From the NCBI RefSeq assembly GCF_000252165.1, contig NZ_BAET01000008.1:168088-232087 (forward strand): a DNA stretch of 64,000 nucleotides. The letters run 5' to 3'. Made by a program: the position numbers and the translations under genes. The notes under the pieces are model-generated. The model ran no database searches. It saw nothing but the letters and a program-made list of their open reading frames with translations, and had not been told where the DNA came from. Position 1 is the stretch's first letter. Each line of letters opens with the position of its first letter. This DNA comes from Glaciecola punicea ACAM 611 (GTDB taxonomy: Bacteria; Pseudomonadota; Gammaproteobacteria; Enterobacterales; Alteromonadaceae). Of this stretch, positions 38,872-48,204 are shown piece by piece.

Positions 38872-41484
38872 TTAGTTACGAACAACAGCAGGGTTAGTTA
38901 CCACTATGGTGGCTGTACCGTCTTGTGCAGAAGCAAAAAACTGTGCCAGCTGTAGCTGCATTTCAACCGTGGTTGGCGCACTTGGTACTGGCGATAGTAG
39001 CGAACCATGAGAGCCGGCTATAAACCGCACAAGTCCACTGCCTGAACTTGTAGTGCTCACTCCTTGTAGACCAATTAGGCGAGCTAGCGCTTCGGTGCCA
39101 GAAAGAGGTGGTACAAAGTTCGGAATAGTTTGGTCGGGCAAGGCTGTGCTGCCGTCGTCGTTGGTGCCACCACCAACAACCTCTGCCATATATACCGGAG
39201 TAGTTTGCGCCCCAAGAATACTTGCATAAGTATTAGGGTCGCCCGCATCTAGCATCGTTTGTGCAGCATAGGCAAATTGACCAAATAATGCAGCAGCGCT
39301 TGCTTGTTGCTGCTCATTAAACCCTGAAGAAAACGCAGCATAAGCACCTGGTATGGCAGCCGTTACCGATAATTCGTTTTCTGCGGCAAACTGACCTAAG
39401 AATGCTTGAAATTCGGTTGATGAGGCAGCAAACAACGAGCCTTTAACTAAATTACCAAACGATCCCGACTCTAATAAGAAACCAGCAATACCGCCACCGG
39501 GAACTTTTAAGCCTGCACCTTTAAATGCGTACATACTGTCAAAATCAGCTAATGCAGGATTCACCTGAGCGAGGCTTTCGTTAGCCATAGCAACGGCGGT
39601 ATGTCCAACAATAGCGCCTAAAGATTGCCCAGCCAGATACACATTAGACACATCTAAGTCAACGCTACCGGAGGCATCTACCACTGCGTTTAAACCTAAT
39701 CTTAGGCCCATTAAATCAACCACACCTTGGCGGTTATTATCGCGAGAAGACAATAAACTTGCCAAGTTAAAGTAGTCCGTTGTAGACCCACCAGCACCGT
39801 TTGTAGCGTTAACAATAGTGCCATCTTCTAATACAAACCCGCGCTCTCCGTGTAGAGGTTGATCAATTGCAACAGTTGCAAAACCAGCCAATGAGAGTGT
39901 GCCGCTAGCTGCCAACATTGCTTCTTTACTACTTGTAATACCATGAGCTAGTATCACTACAGGCCAACCTGCATCAGGTTTGCTTATTGCTGTAACCGCA
40001 GGATTAAGGGCAGCAAGAGCGGAAATTAAGTTGACGTCTGGCACCGATATTTGAACATTGAGCGTTTCTGAACCATCAACATTACGACCTTTGGCTCTAG
40101 GAATAGGACTGTAACGGGTTAAATGTCGGCTATCAAGAATGCCTAAACCCGAAACATCTAGGTCAAGTAAATTACCGCCAGACGCTGCCTGACAATAATC
40201 ATTTAAAGGTCCAACAGGTAACGAGCCGTTGGCAATGAGAGTCGGAATATTGGCCGCACCAATTCCTTGTAATGCAACGCCGTTAGAACAAGCTGCTTGC
40301 CAGCTGTCTGTTAATGGCTGGGTTGGGCTTAAATAATAAGGTAAGTCGATTGTCCCTTTAGTCACCTGAGCAGAACATAGTAGGCCAAAAGTCGAAAAGG
40401 TAGCTGTTGCTGTAGCAAACAACGGTGAATCTTGGTTATTTAGTGTTGCAAGAAGTCCTCCACAGGTGCCTAAGCCTACAGCTTGTAATCCTCCAAAACG
40501 TTCAGCGCCTAAGAATAATGGCGCCACAACGTCAAAAGCCGTTTTTGGTGATGATGCATCTACCACAATGGCAGGCAAAAGCTTACCCGCCGCCGCTGTT
40601 GCCGCTCCAACATCGCCACCTCCCGCTAAGGCAGCACCAAAGGCTTGAGCAAAACCACCAATTTGTAAGCCTTTTATGGTGTTGAAAATGCCAGTGGTGG
40701 TTTGAGTCGTAAATGTTGAGCTATAGATAATAGAATCTACGGCAACACCACCTTGACCAACAATAACCGACTCATAAGAATTTATAAGCCCCTGTAGTGC
40801 TAACTGTGCATCTGAAGCAAGCGGCAATGACCCACTAGGCTGACGTACTAAATCATAGGTTGTTGAGCCTTGTAATGATTGACCGTCACTCGCTTTGAGC
40901 CCGTCAGTTAGCACAACGTAATAGCTTGTAGCGCCGTCAAAGGCTTTTAATGGAACAATATTAATGTTGTTGCCTGATGCTTGGGCTACAAAATCCTCGC
41001 CAAAATTGAGTTCATTATATATTTTGCACCCAGTTAACGGGAGCGCACTAGTACAGTCTGGATCTCTTAGATCGCCACCAATGGCGCCCCTAAATATCCT
41101 CACTGAGCCGGGCGTAGCAACAGACCCTGCATCTAAACTAATCCCATCAGGGTGAGCGGTAGATATCGCAAATGCCGCCTGCGTGCTCCACCCATCTTGA
41201 GCACCAAGAGCAATACCAGGTTCGGCGTAGTTGGCAACCCCCTCATTGAGTGCTCTAGATGCTACCTCTGCAGGAAGCTCAAGTGTGCCATCTTGCGTTT
41301 GGCCAGCTAATGCAAATAACAAATCAGTAGGCACGGGTAAAACACCGTTGGAAGGGTCAAACATGACTCGTGATGCAGGTCTTTCAGGTGTTACCTCTGC
41401 TTGTAGATCTTCAATCGTTTCTGTGCCACATCCAGCTAAACCTAAGGCAGTCACAACACACGTGCTCACTAACAGTTTTTTCAT
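38872..41484 (-). CDS. VolA/Pla-1 type extracellular lipase, lipoprotein
   Basis: From the ATG at 41484, preceded by GGGAG, the protein has 870 residues. It begins with a lipoprotein signal (MKKLLVSTCVVTALGLAGCG), followed by a domain with SRVMFDPSNGVLPVPTDLLF. That segment and the large Ala/Gly/Ser-rich body are typical of the VolA/Pla-1/cef lipases of marine gammaproteobacteria. The serine nucleophile motif is AGQSLGAIVGH (GxSxG), in the half after VVILAHGITSSKEA. VolA of Vibrio cholerae is a surface-exposed lysophospholipase. The gene stands alone, with its own terminator. Confidence 0.85.
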   Translation of the reverse strand: MKKLLVSTCVVTALGLAGCGTETIEDLQAEVTPERPASRVMFDPSNGVLPVPTDLLFALAGQTQDGTLELPAEVASRALNEGVANYAEPGIALGAQDGWSTQAAFAISTAHPDGISLDAGSVATPGSVRIFRGAIGGDLRDPDCTSALPLTGCKIYNELNFGEDFVAQASGNNINIVPLKAFDGATSYYVVLTDGLKASDGQSLQGSTTYDLVRQPSGSLPLASDAQLALQGLINSYESVIVGQGGVAVDSIIYSSTFTTQTTTGIFNTIKGLQIGGFAQAFGAALAGGGDVGAATAAAGKLLPAIVVDASSPKTAFDVVAPLFLGAERFGGLQAVGLGTCGGLLATLNNQDSPLFATATATFSTFGLLCSAQVTKGTIDLPYYLSPTQPLTDSWQAACSNGVALQGIGAANIPTLIANGSLPVGPLNDYCQAASGGNLLDLDVSGLGILDSRHLTRYSPIPRAKGRNVDGSETLNVQISVPDVNLISALAALNPAVTAISKPDAGWPVVILAHGITSSKEAMLAASGTLSLAGFATVAIDQPLHGERGFVLEDGTIVNATNGAGGSTTDYFNLASLLSSRDNNRQGVVDLMGLRLGLNAVVDASGSVDLDVSNVYLAGQSLGAIVGHTAVAMANESLAQVNPALADFDSMYAFKGAGLKVPGGGIAGFLLESGSFGNLVKGSLFAASSTEFQAFLGQFAAENELSVTAAIPGAYAAFSSGFNEQQQASAAALFGQFAYAAQTMLDAGDPNTYASILGAQTTPVYMAEVVGGGTNDDGSTALPDQTIPNFVPPLSGTEALARLIGLQGVSTTSSGSGLVRFIAGSHGSLLSPVPSAPTTVEMQLQLAQFFASAQDGTATIVVTNPAVVRN

Positions 41485-41825
41485 TCTATCTCCCACTTCT
41501 TATGTAGATATGTAATTAATTATTTTATGCATACGGCTTAAAAACACACGCTAATGCTAAGTACTAGTATGACCAGTTAATATAGCGACCTGTATTATTG
41601 ACTTTATGTTCAATTTGCAAAGTGTTTGTAAACGTAATGTAATAAAACCGCACTATCGCCCGCTATGTACTCGTGTAGTCTTTATATATATTTCATATAC
41701 TGCGCTATTTTTCGCGACCTTTCATCTTATCTTCAAGCGGCGCAGCTTGCGCAAATTTACGGCGATCAGCAAAAGCGCGTTCTTCTATGATATATTGACC
41801 CACTTTCAGGCACATAGAGTATTTT
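41485..41825. other. Divergent intergenic region, lipase/EamA
   Basis: These 341 bp separate the divergent lipase and EamA permease genes and must hold both promoters. Apart from AT-rich stretches and the lipase ribosome site, I see no clear -35/-10 pair, palindrome or RNA gene. Confidence 0.5.
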
Positions 41826-42695
41826 ATGAGTTCAACCCTGCAAGCCGCACTGTGGATGCTGGGCGCAATATTTAGTTTTACCACCATGGCGATTGCAGGA
41901 CGAGAACTCAGCGCTAATTTTGATACCTTTGAAATTATGCTGTATCGCTCAGCTATTGGCCTGCTGATTGTGCTAGTGATACTGTATGCAAGTGGTGCAC
42001 ACAGCAAAATTGGGATTGGCGCCTGGCGCACTCATCTAGTACGCAATGTCTTTCATTTTACCGGTCAGAACCTGTGGTTTTTTTCGCTAAGTGTTATTCC
42101 CTTAGCACAGGTTTTTGCGCTGGAATTTACCTCGCCACTGTGGGTTATTTTGCTTGCGCCCTTTTTACTAGGTGAACGTCTTACCCTCACACGCTCTATT
42201 GCCGCTCTTATGGGCTTTTTGGGGATATTAATTGTGACGCGCCCTTCTGTTGATAATTTACATCCTGGCGTTTTTGCCGCCGCAGCGTGCGCATTCTTCT
42301 TTGCGCTTACCTACATATTTACCAAACGCTTAACGCGCACCGAAAGTATCGGGACAATTATGTTCTATCTTTGTGTTCTGCAGCTTATTTTTGGTGTAAT
42401 TTGCGCCGGTTACGATGGTGACATTGCCGCGCCTAGCAAAGCAGATATACCTTTACTAAGCCTGCTTGCCTGCTGCGGACTATTAGCCCATTTTTGTATC
42501 ACAAAAGCGCTCACCATAGCGCCAGCGACCTTTGTTGCCCCACTTGATTTTGTGCGCCTTCCCATTGTTGCGATAGCGGCAATGGTCATTTATAAAGAAG
42601 CGATTGACGTGTGGGTTATTGTAGGGGCCATTGTTATATTTGCTGGCAACTACCTGAATGTATGGGTGGAAACGCGCAAGCGCACGCAAGTATAA
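41826..42695 (+). CDS. EamA/DMT family transporter
   Basis: The 289-residue protein has ten predicted helices in two EamA repeats (ALWMLGAIFSFTTMAIAGREL; FAAAACAFFFALTYIFTKRL). The segments IPLAQVFALEFTSPLWVILLAPFLLGERLT and GFLGILIVTRPS are typical of the drug/metabolite exporter group. The substrate cannot be told from sequence. It converges with ybbP; the 141 bp between them show only weak hairpins. Confidence 0.9.
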   Translation: MSSTLQAALWMLGAIFSFTTMAIAGRELSANFDTFEIMLYRSAIGLLIVLVILYASGAHSKIGIGAWRTHLVRNVFHFTGQNLWFFSLSVIPLAQVFALEFTSPLWVILLAPFLLGERLTLTRSIAALMGFLGILIVTRPSVDNLHPGVFAAAACAFFFALTYIFTKRLTRTESIGTIMFYLCVLQLIFGVICAGYDGDIAAPSKADIPLLSLLACCGLLAHFCITKALTIAPATFVAPLDFVRLPIVAIAAMVIYKEAIDVWVIVGAIVIFAGNYLNVWVETRKRTQV

Positions 42696-42836
42696 ACTCG
42701 TGTGCGCCTACCATTTTGTTCAGGGCATTATAAAGGAGGCTAATTGGCAGCAGGTGAAAAACCTACACACCTGAGATCATAACAGTGATCAGCCTGCAGA
42801 TATAAAACCTGGCTACCTCAAACCTTAAAGCTTCAC

Positions 42837-45350
42837 CTATACCATTTTACGCAACAAATGCGCGGTGTTCAGCGACAACAGTCGCCAGCAGCTTAACGCG
42901 CCCAGCAGACCAACAACCAATGCACCCACTAGCGGAGCAATTATCCAGTATTCAAAATGCAGCGAAAATGGCATTTGAAAGACCAATGTTTGCAGTAAGT
43001 ATAAGCTGAATTCATTCGCTAATGCGGCCATTAAGCCTGCCACCCCGCCAATAATAAAGAATTCGTTTATGACACTAAAACGTATGCTGATGCCTTTTAA
43101 ACCCAAGGTGCGTAAAATGGCAAGCTCTTCTAGGCGCTCATCCATGCTGGCCTGCACTTGGGCCACTAGCACTAAGGAGCCTGCCACTAAGACCAATATT
43201 AAAATAAACTCAACGGCCATAGACACCTGATCAATAATTTCGCGCACCTGATTAATGCGGGCGTCTACGTCAAATAAAGTCACGCTGGCAAACGGCGCCA
43301 TAAGCGCAGCTATTTCATTTTTGCGCGACTCATCTAAATTAAAACTAGTGATGTAGGTGGCACTGAAGTTTTCCATTGCTTTAGGATGAAGCACAAAAAA
43401 GAAATTAGGCTGCAGAGTTTGCCAGTTTACTTTACGCATGCTGGTCACTTCGGCGTTAATGATTTCACTGCCTAAATTAAAGGTTAACGTGTCGCCCAAT
43501 TCAATGTTTAACCTGCCGGCTATTTCGGTTTCAACTGACAGCGGCACCGGTTCGCCTTCTTGCCAGTTGTCGTGCCACTTACCGTCTACAATTTCATTGC
43601 CGCTTTGCAGCACCGTGGTCCAGCTTAAATTTGCCTCGCGGCCAAGGCCCTGGCGTCCATCGTTAGCTGCCTCTTCACCCTCTTTGGTCACGTCGGTACG
43701 TACTTTGTCATCATTAATCGCCACAAAGCGACCGCGCGCGACGGGGTAAAATTTCTCGTAGCTTACGTTATTGGCAGTAAAGTGTTCTTTAAGACCTTCT
43801 TTTTGCGCTTCGGTAATATTAGCAACAAAATAATTTGGCGTACCTTCTGGCAGCTGGTCGCGCCACTGCTTAACCAAGTCGTTACGCATCACCAGCACTA
43901 CTAACAACAGCATTATGGTAATAGCAAAACTAATTAGCTGGACCGAGTTACCCATAGCACGGCGTCTAATTCTGGCCCATGCCAAGGTCCATGCGCCCAT
44001 GCTGCCGCTGCCTAATTTTCTACCCACAATAATGAGTACGTGCGTCATCAGCAGTAAGCTTGCAACCAACACAATACCACCTGCAAACAAAATGCCACTT
44101 ATTTTTAAATTACCGCTATATACCCACATCAGTAAAAATACAGCGCCGCCTGACAAAGCAAACTGTAGCACTTTTGACGACACTGTTGAGCTTATGTCTC
44201 GACGAAGCACGCGCAACGGCGGCACCGAAAACAGCTGTAACAAGGGGTATAAAGAAAACAGCAAAGCACAGGTAACGCCGGTAAATACCGCAATTCCAAG
44301 GGGGCGCCAGTACCATGTATTTAAGGCAACCTCTACTTGGCCCTGCAGACCAACCGCCACCGCCTGCTGAATTAGGTAGCCCACAATACTACCAAGCATA
44401 ATGCCCAACAGCGTAATAAAGCTGATTTGAATCAGGTAAATAGTTCTTACCATTGATTTACCCGCGCCCAGGGTTTTCATTATTGCCACAGGGTCAAAAT
44501 GACGCTGACTAAAACGCTGGGCCGCCACCGCGATAGACACCGCCGCTAATACAATCGCCAACAGACTTGCCAGCAAGAAAAACTCTTCGGCGCGCGCAAT
44601 TGAATTGCCTATCGCCGATTCATCATCTTCAATACTGGTCCACCGGTGCACTTCTCGATTCATCTGCGGACGTAGCCAATTATAATAGTCGTCTAAGTCG
44701 CTAGGCTCGCCGGCAAAATAATATTTGTATCGGACTCTACTGCCCGGGCCCGTAATTTTGGTTTGCTCAATATCGAGCTGATTCATTAGCAAGGTTGGGT
44801 CGGTGTTAAATACGCTAAACCCAGCGTCAGGGATTTCACTCAAGATTTGGGTCACTTTGAGCTTTGCTTCGCCTACTTCTACTTCATCACCAATATTAAG
44901 GGCTAACACCTGCATTAAACGCGAGTCGGCCCATACTTCGCCAGCGGGCACTGATTGCGAAGTGACAATACCTTCACCAAAAGGTATGTCAGCTAATTTT
45001 ACACTGCCTTTTAGCGGATACGCCGCGTCAACCGCTCGAACATCTGATAGTGCTAACTCGTCACCGGCGAATACCATAGAGCGTGTGGACAGCTGAAATG
45101 CCGTGCTTAAATTATACTTGCTGGCCTCTTCAATCCACAGAGGATCGACCGGCGCTCTTGCGCGAAGCTGACTATCGGCGGCAATAAATTCGGCGCTGCG
45201 ATCGGTGAGTGCCTGCTGCAGGCGCTCTGAGAATAAGGATAGGGACAGTACTGACGCTACCGCCAATATTATTGCTAACAATATGATTGTTAGTTCGCCA
45301 CGCCGCGCTTCATGCTTAAATAAGCGCCATGCTAAATTAAAAGCCATCAT
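42837..45350 (-). CDS. ybbP: YbbP-like ABC transporter permease (FtsX/MacB family)
   Basis: The 837-residue permease has FtsX-type domains: an N-terminal helix, a large periplasmic region, three helices near 260-360, further central helices, a second periplasmic part, and three C-terminal helices ending SCWRLLSLNTAHLL. It starts 2 bp after ybbA. In E. coli ybbA-ybbP is divergent from tesA, which is the arrangement here. The system is not well characterised; MacB-type mechanotransmission on an envelope substrate is the family expectation. Confidence 0.9.
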   Translation of the reverse strand: MMAFNLAWRLFKHEARRGELTIILLAIILAVASVLSLSLFSERLQQALTDRSAEFIAADSQLRARAPVDPLWIEEASKYNLSTAFQLSTRSMVFAGDELALSDVRAVDAAYPLKGSVKLADIPFGEGIVTSQSVPAGEVWADSRLMQVLALNIGDEVEVGEAKLKVTQILSEIPDAGFSVFNTDPTLLMNQLDIEQTKITGPGSRVRYKYYFAGEPSDLDDYYNWLRPQMNREVHRWTSIEDDESAIGNSIARAEEFFLLASLLAIVLAAVSIAVAAQRFSQRHFDPVAIMKTLGAGKSMVRTIYLIQISFITLLGIMLGSIVGYLIQQAVAVGLQGQVEVALNTWYWRPLGIAVFTGVTCALLFSLYPLLQLFSVPPLRVLRRDISSTVSSKVLQFALSGGAVFLLMWVYSGNLKISGILFAGGIVLVASLLLMTHVLIIVGRKLGSGSMGAWTLAWARIRRRAMGNSVQLISFAITIMLLLVVLVMRNDLVKQWRDQLPEGTPNYFVANITEAQKEGLKEHFTANNVSYEKFYPVARGRFVAINDDKVRTDVTKEGEEAANDGRQGLGREANLSWTTVLQSGNEIVDGKWHDNWQEGEPVPLSVETEIAGRLNIELGDTLTFNLGSEIINAEVTSMRKVNWQTLQPNFFFVLHPKAMENFSATYITSFNLDESRKNEIAALMAPFASVTLFDVDARINQVREIIDQVSMAVEFILILVLVAGSLVLVAQVQASMDERLEELAILRTLGLKGISIRFSVINEFFIIGGVAGLMAALANEFSLYLLQTLVFQMPFSLHFEYWIIAPLVGALVVGLLGALSCWRLLSLNTAHLLRKMV

Positions 45351-45352
45351 AA

Positions 45353-46063
45353 TTAGTCTCCCGACACCACTTTAAGACGCGGCTGCTGCTCCACTAATTC
45401 GCCCGCGGTCATGCGCAATTGCCGGTCGCATTTTTCTGATAGCTGGCTGTCATGGGTGACTAATATGAGCGTAGTGTCAGAGTTCTTGTTTAAGGCGAAC
45501 AATAAATCTTCTACTTTTTTGGAGTTTACTGAATCGAGGTTGCCGGTAGGTTCATCCGCGAATAAAATTTTTGGGTTGGTAATAAAGGCTCTAGCAATGG
45601 CCACTCTTTGTTGTTCGCCGCCCGACAACTGATTAGGAAAATGCTGCGCACGATGTTCAAGCCCTACTTTGACTAAAATGTCATTAGCCAGTTTTTTTGC
45701 ATTAGGCAGACCAGCGATTTCAGCCGGTAACATAATATTTTCCAGCGCTGTTAAGCTTTGTACCAGCATAAAGCTTTGAAAAATAAAGCCTACTTTTTCA
45801 CCTCTTAGGCGAGCGCGCTGTTCCTCATCTAAGCTGTGAAGTGGCTCGCCGTCTAATGTAATCTCCCCGGTGCTAACCTCATCTAAGCCTGCTAGTAGGC
45901 CTAGCAGGGTTGATTTACCCGAGCCAGAGGCGCCTATTACTGCCACACTTTCGCCCGCTTTTACTTGAAAGCTAATAGGATGAAGGATCTGTAACTCACC
46001 TTCATTCGTAGTGACTTTCTTAGTAACGTTTTTTGTTTCGATCATCAAAGGGGCTTGACTCAT
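45353..46063 (-). CDS. ybbA: YbbA-like ABC transporter ATP-binding protein
   Basis: The 236-residue ATPase has Walker A GASGSGKST, the signature LSGGEQQRVAIARAF, Walker B ILFADEPTGNLDS and the H-loop LVTHD, all intact. It belongs to the LolD/MacB group. It is divergent from tesA with a single base between the two proposed starts, so either promoter must lie inside the other gene or the tesA start is further in. Confidence 0.93.
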   Translation of the reverse strand: MSQAPLMIETKNVTKKVTTNEGELQILHPISFQVKAGESVAVIGASGSGKSTLLGLLAGLDEVSTGEITLDGEPLHSLDEEQRARLRGEKVGFIFQSFMLVQSLTALENIMLPAEIAGLPNAKKLANDILVKVGLEHRAQHFPNQLSGGEQQRVAIARAFITNPKILFADEPTGNLDSVNSKKVEDLLFALNKNSDTTLILVTHDSQLSEKCDRQLRMTAGELVEQQPRLKVVSGD

Positions 46064-46064
46064 A

Positions 46065-46769
46065 GTGGCACATTTTTCCTATAAATTGGTAGCAAGCTGT
46101 ACAGCACGCAAAAAAAGTGGACTTTTAGGTATCCGCTTAGGGCTATTATTAATTAGTCTTTTATTCGCAAATTTTGCAGTTTCAGATCAGAGTGGCAGTG
46201 CTCAAAAAGTCGCTGGTGAACACAAATTACTGGTTCTAGGCGACAGCTTAAGCGCCGCGTATGGACTAAGTGCGCATCAAGGTTGGGTATATTTACTCGC
46301 CCAGCAATGGCGGCAAAGCAACACGCCTATTGAGGTTATAAACGCTGCTATAAGCGGCGATACTACCGACGGCGGCCTTGCGCGCTTGCCACGCTTACTT
46401 GCCTTACATCAGCCCACTCATTTATATATAGAGTTGGGGGGAAACAACGCATTGCAAGGGCATAACCCACGTAAGATTAAACAAAATTTAATTAACATGA
46501 TTGAATTAGCCAAAGACAATAACGTTGAAGTTATCATTCAAGAAATGCAAATACCGACCAACTATGGCGCTCGCTATACCAAAGCTTTTACAGCTATTTT
46601 TCACGACTTAGCAAAACAGTTTGATATACCGCTTATTCCGTTTTTTCTGCAGGATATAGCACTAGATGCAAGCTTAATGCAGCGAGATGGTATTCACCCA
46701 ACGAAAGAGGCTCAGTCTTTAATTGTTGATTTCATGGCGCCTAAGTTATTAATGGCGATTAACTCTTAA
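46065..46769 (+). CDS. tesA: Periplasmic acyl-CoA thioesterase I / lysophospholipase L1
   Basis: This SGNH/GDSL hydrolase has block I LLVLGDSLSAAYGL, block III LYIELGGNNALQG and the catalytic DGIHPT near the end. A signal peptide (LGIRLGLLLISLLFANFAVS) sends it to the periplasm. The GTG at 46065 gives 234 residues; TTG at 46086 is an alternative that trims the unusually long leader, and neither has a strong ribosome site. The tesA/ybbA-ybbP arrangement matches E. coli. Confidence 0.93.
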   Translation: MAHFSYKLVASCTARKKSGLLGIRLGLLLISLLFANFAVSDQSGSAQKVAGEHKLLVLGDSLSAAYGLSAHQGWVYLLAQQWRQSNTPIEVINAAISGDTTDGGLARLPRLLALHQPTHLYIELGGNNALQGHNPRKIKQNLINMIELAKDNNVEVIIQEMQIPTNYGARYTKAFTAIFHDLAKQFDIPLIPFFLQDIALDASLMQRDGIHPTKEAQSLIVDFMAPKLLMAINS

Positions 46770-46816
46770 TACCTGCTTTACGCTAGTACAGCCTCAGCTT
46801 AGGTAAATTACACGCG

Positions 46817-46848
46817 AAAAAAAAGACTTCATATGAAGTCTTTTTTAT
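46817..46848. terminator. Bidirectional terminator between tesA and the amidohydrolase operon
   Basis: AAAAAAGACTTCAT and ATGAAGTCTTTTTT (46819-46832, 46833-46846) are exact 14-bp complementary arms with A/T runs on both sides. It serves tesA and the convergent amidohydrolase gene. Confidence 0.9.
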
Positions 46849-46860
46849 TTGCCTAAGCGC

Positions 46861-48204
46861 TTATTGCGAGTAGCCTGCAGGCTTGCTCACATCACGATGC
46901 AAATAACGGTCACGCAGTTTAGTTTGTCTAGACTGCATGGTCATAGACTCCCCTTTAATGAACACCATTTCAGCGGCCTGCGTTACCTCAAGCGGATCGC
47001 CAGACCAAATCACTATATCGGCTTGCTTGCCCGCTTCTAAGCTTCCTACTATATCATCTACACCATATAGCTTAGCGGGGTTAATGGTAAGAGCTGCTAA
47101 CGCTACACTGTGCGGTAAGCCATTTGCCACTGCGTTTCCCGCGTGCTGCGGTGCAAGGCGAGCGTTATGCGTTTCTATGCCAATAGACAGCTCTACGCCA
47201 GCAGCGTGCAGCCTAGCGGCATTTTGCAGGGTTGCACCAAGACGGTCAAACTGACCCGGCAAGTTTTCTTCAGGGCTTAATACCACCGCCACGTTTGCCG
47301 CCGCAATTTGCTGCGCCACTCGCCAGCCATCACTTGCGCTTACCAGCGCCAGCTGTAAATCGCTAAAACGCTCTTTAAGTGCCAGTACCTGCAAAATATC
47401 GTTCGCTCTGTTAGCGGTTACCAGCAGCGGCATTTCACCGCTTACCACTTTCACTAGTGCAGTTGCATCGGCGCGAGAAATCATGCCAAACCACTCCCAC
47501 GACGGCGTAATAGGATTGCTTTGCACGTATAATGCTTCTTCTAAACTTTGATAAAGTGCCACCCATAATGCTGCGCGGCTATCGCCCACTTTGTCAGCGC
47601 CACTGCTGCTTAAATCAACGTGCATAAAGGCATGCGATTTAAGCACTGAATTAAAGTCGGTACTCAAGCTTATAAAGGCGCCTTGTCCGTCAAACAACTG
47701 ACCGGTAGATCCTAAGCCCGTTGCCGCGCTTGTAAAGCCTTCTAAGCGTGTAACGCCAATTAAGGTTGAATCAGTATTAATAGCGTATTGAACATCGTAA
47801 GCAGCACCTACAGTTGATACTGCATGAGCGTTTACCCGCGAGTCATTAACACCCGCTGACATGCTCACTTCTACCAAACCAAGATTGGTTAATGCACCAA
47901 TAAAACCAGGGGAAACTACTTTGCCTGTTGCATCAATTTCAGTGTAACCTGCGGGAACAGCAACGCCGCTAAGCACTTGCTTAATAGTACCATCTTCTAT
48001 CAACACAGTGCCGCCTTCAATAACACCCTTACTTGACATAGTGTGAACTTGACCGCCAGTAATGGCGATTCTTTGCGCATAAGCATGGCCGCTTAACGCG
48101 ATCATTAACACCAATAAAGCACTGGCAGCGCGCGTGGCCAACAAAGTATGTTTTTGACAGCGTACATTTTGGATCAGATTACTTATCACTGCTGAACATT
48201 TCAT
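46861..48204 (-). CDS. Secreted amidohydrolase-like protein lacking the HxH metal motif
   Basis: The 447-residue protein has a signal peptide (about residues 23-43, ending GHAYAQ) and an amidohydrolase superfamily layout: small beta-sandwich parts at both ends (IAITGGQVHTMSSKGV; GKQADIVIWSGDPLEVTQ) around a barrel. Where relatives have an HxH metal motif after PGFID, this one reads PGFIGALTNLGLVEV, so the first metal ligands are gone. It may be a pseudoenzyme subunit of its neighbour. Its start overlaps the upstream amidohydrolase stop by 4 nt. The substrate is unknown. Confidence 0.85.
   Translation of the reverse strand: MKCSAVISNLIQNVRCQKHTLLATRAASALLVLMIALSGHAYAQRIAITGGQVHTMSSKGVIEGGTVLIEDGTIKQVLSGVAVPAGYTEIDATGKVVSPGFIGALTNLGLVEVSMSAGVNDSRVNAHAVSTVGAAYDVQYAINTDSTLIGVTRLEGFTSAATGLGSTGQLFDGQGAFISLSTDFNSVLKSHAFMHVDLSSSGADKVGDSRAALWVALYQSLEEALYVQSNPITPSWEWFGMISRADATALVKVVSGEMPLLVTANRANDILQVLALKERFSDLQLALVSASDGWRVAQQIAAANVAVVLSPEENLPGQFDRLGATLQNAARLHAAGVELSIGIETHNARLAPQHAGNAVANGLPHSVALAALTINPAKLYGVDDIVGSLEAGKQADIVIWSGDPLEVTQAAEMVFIKGESMTMQSRQTKLRDRYLHRDVSKPAGYSQ

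Noticed and set aside
40425-40685. Open frames on the plus strand opposite the lipase
   Set aside because: They are antisense shadows of a long, clearly coding gene with low-complexity Ala/Gly/Ser-rich composition.
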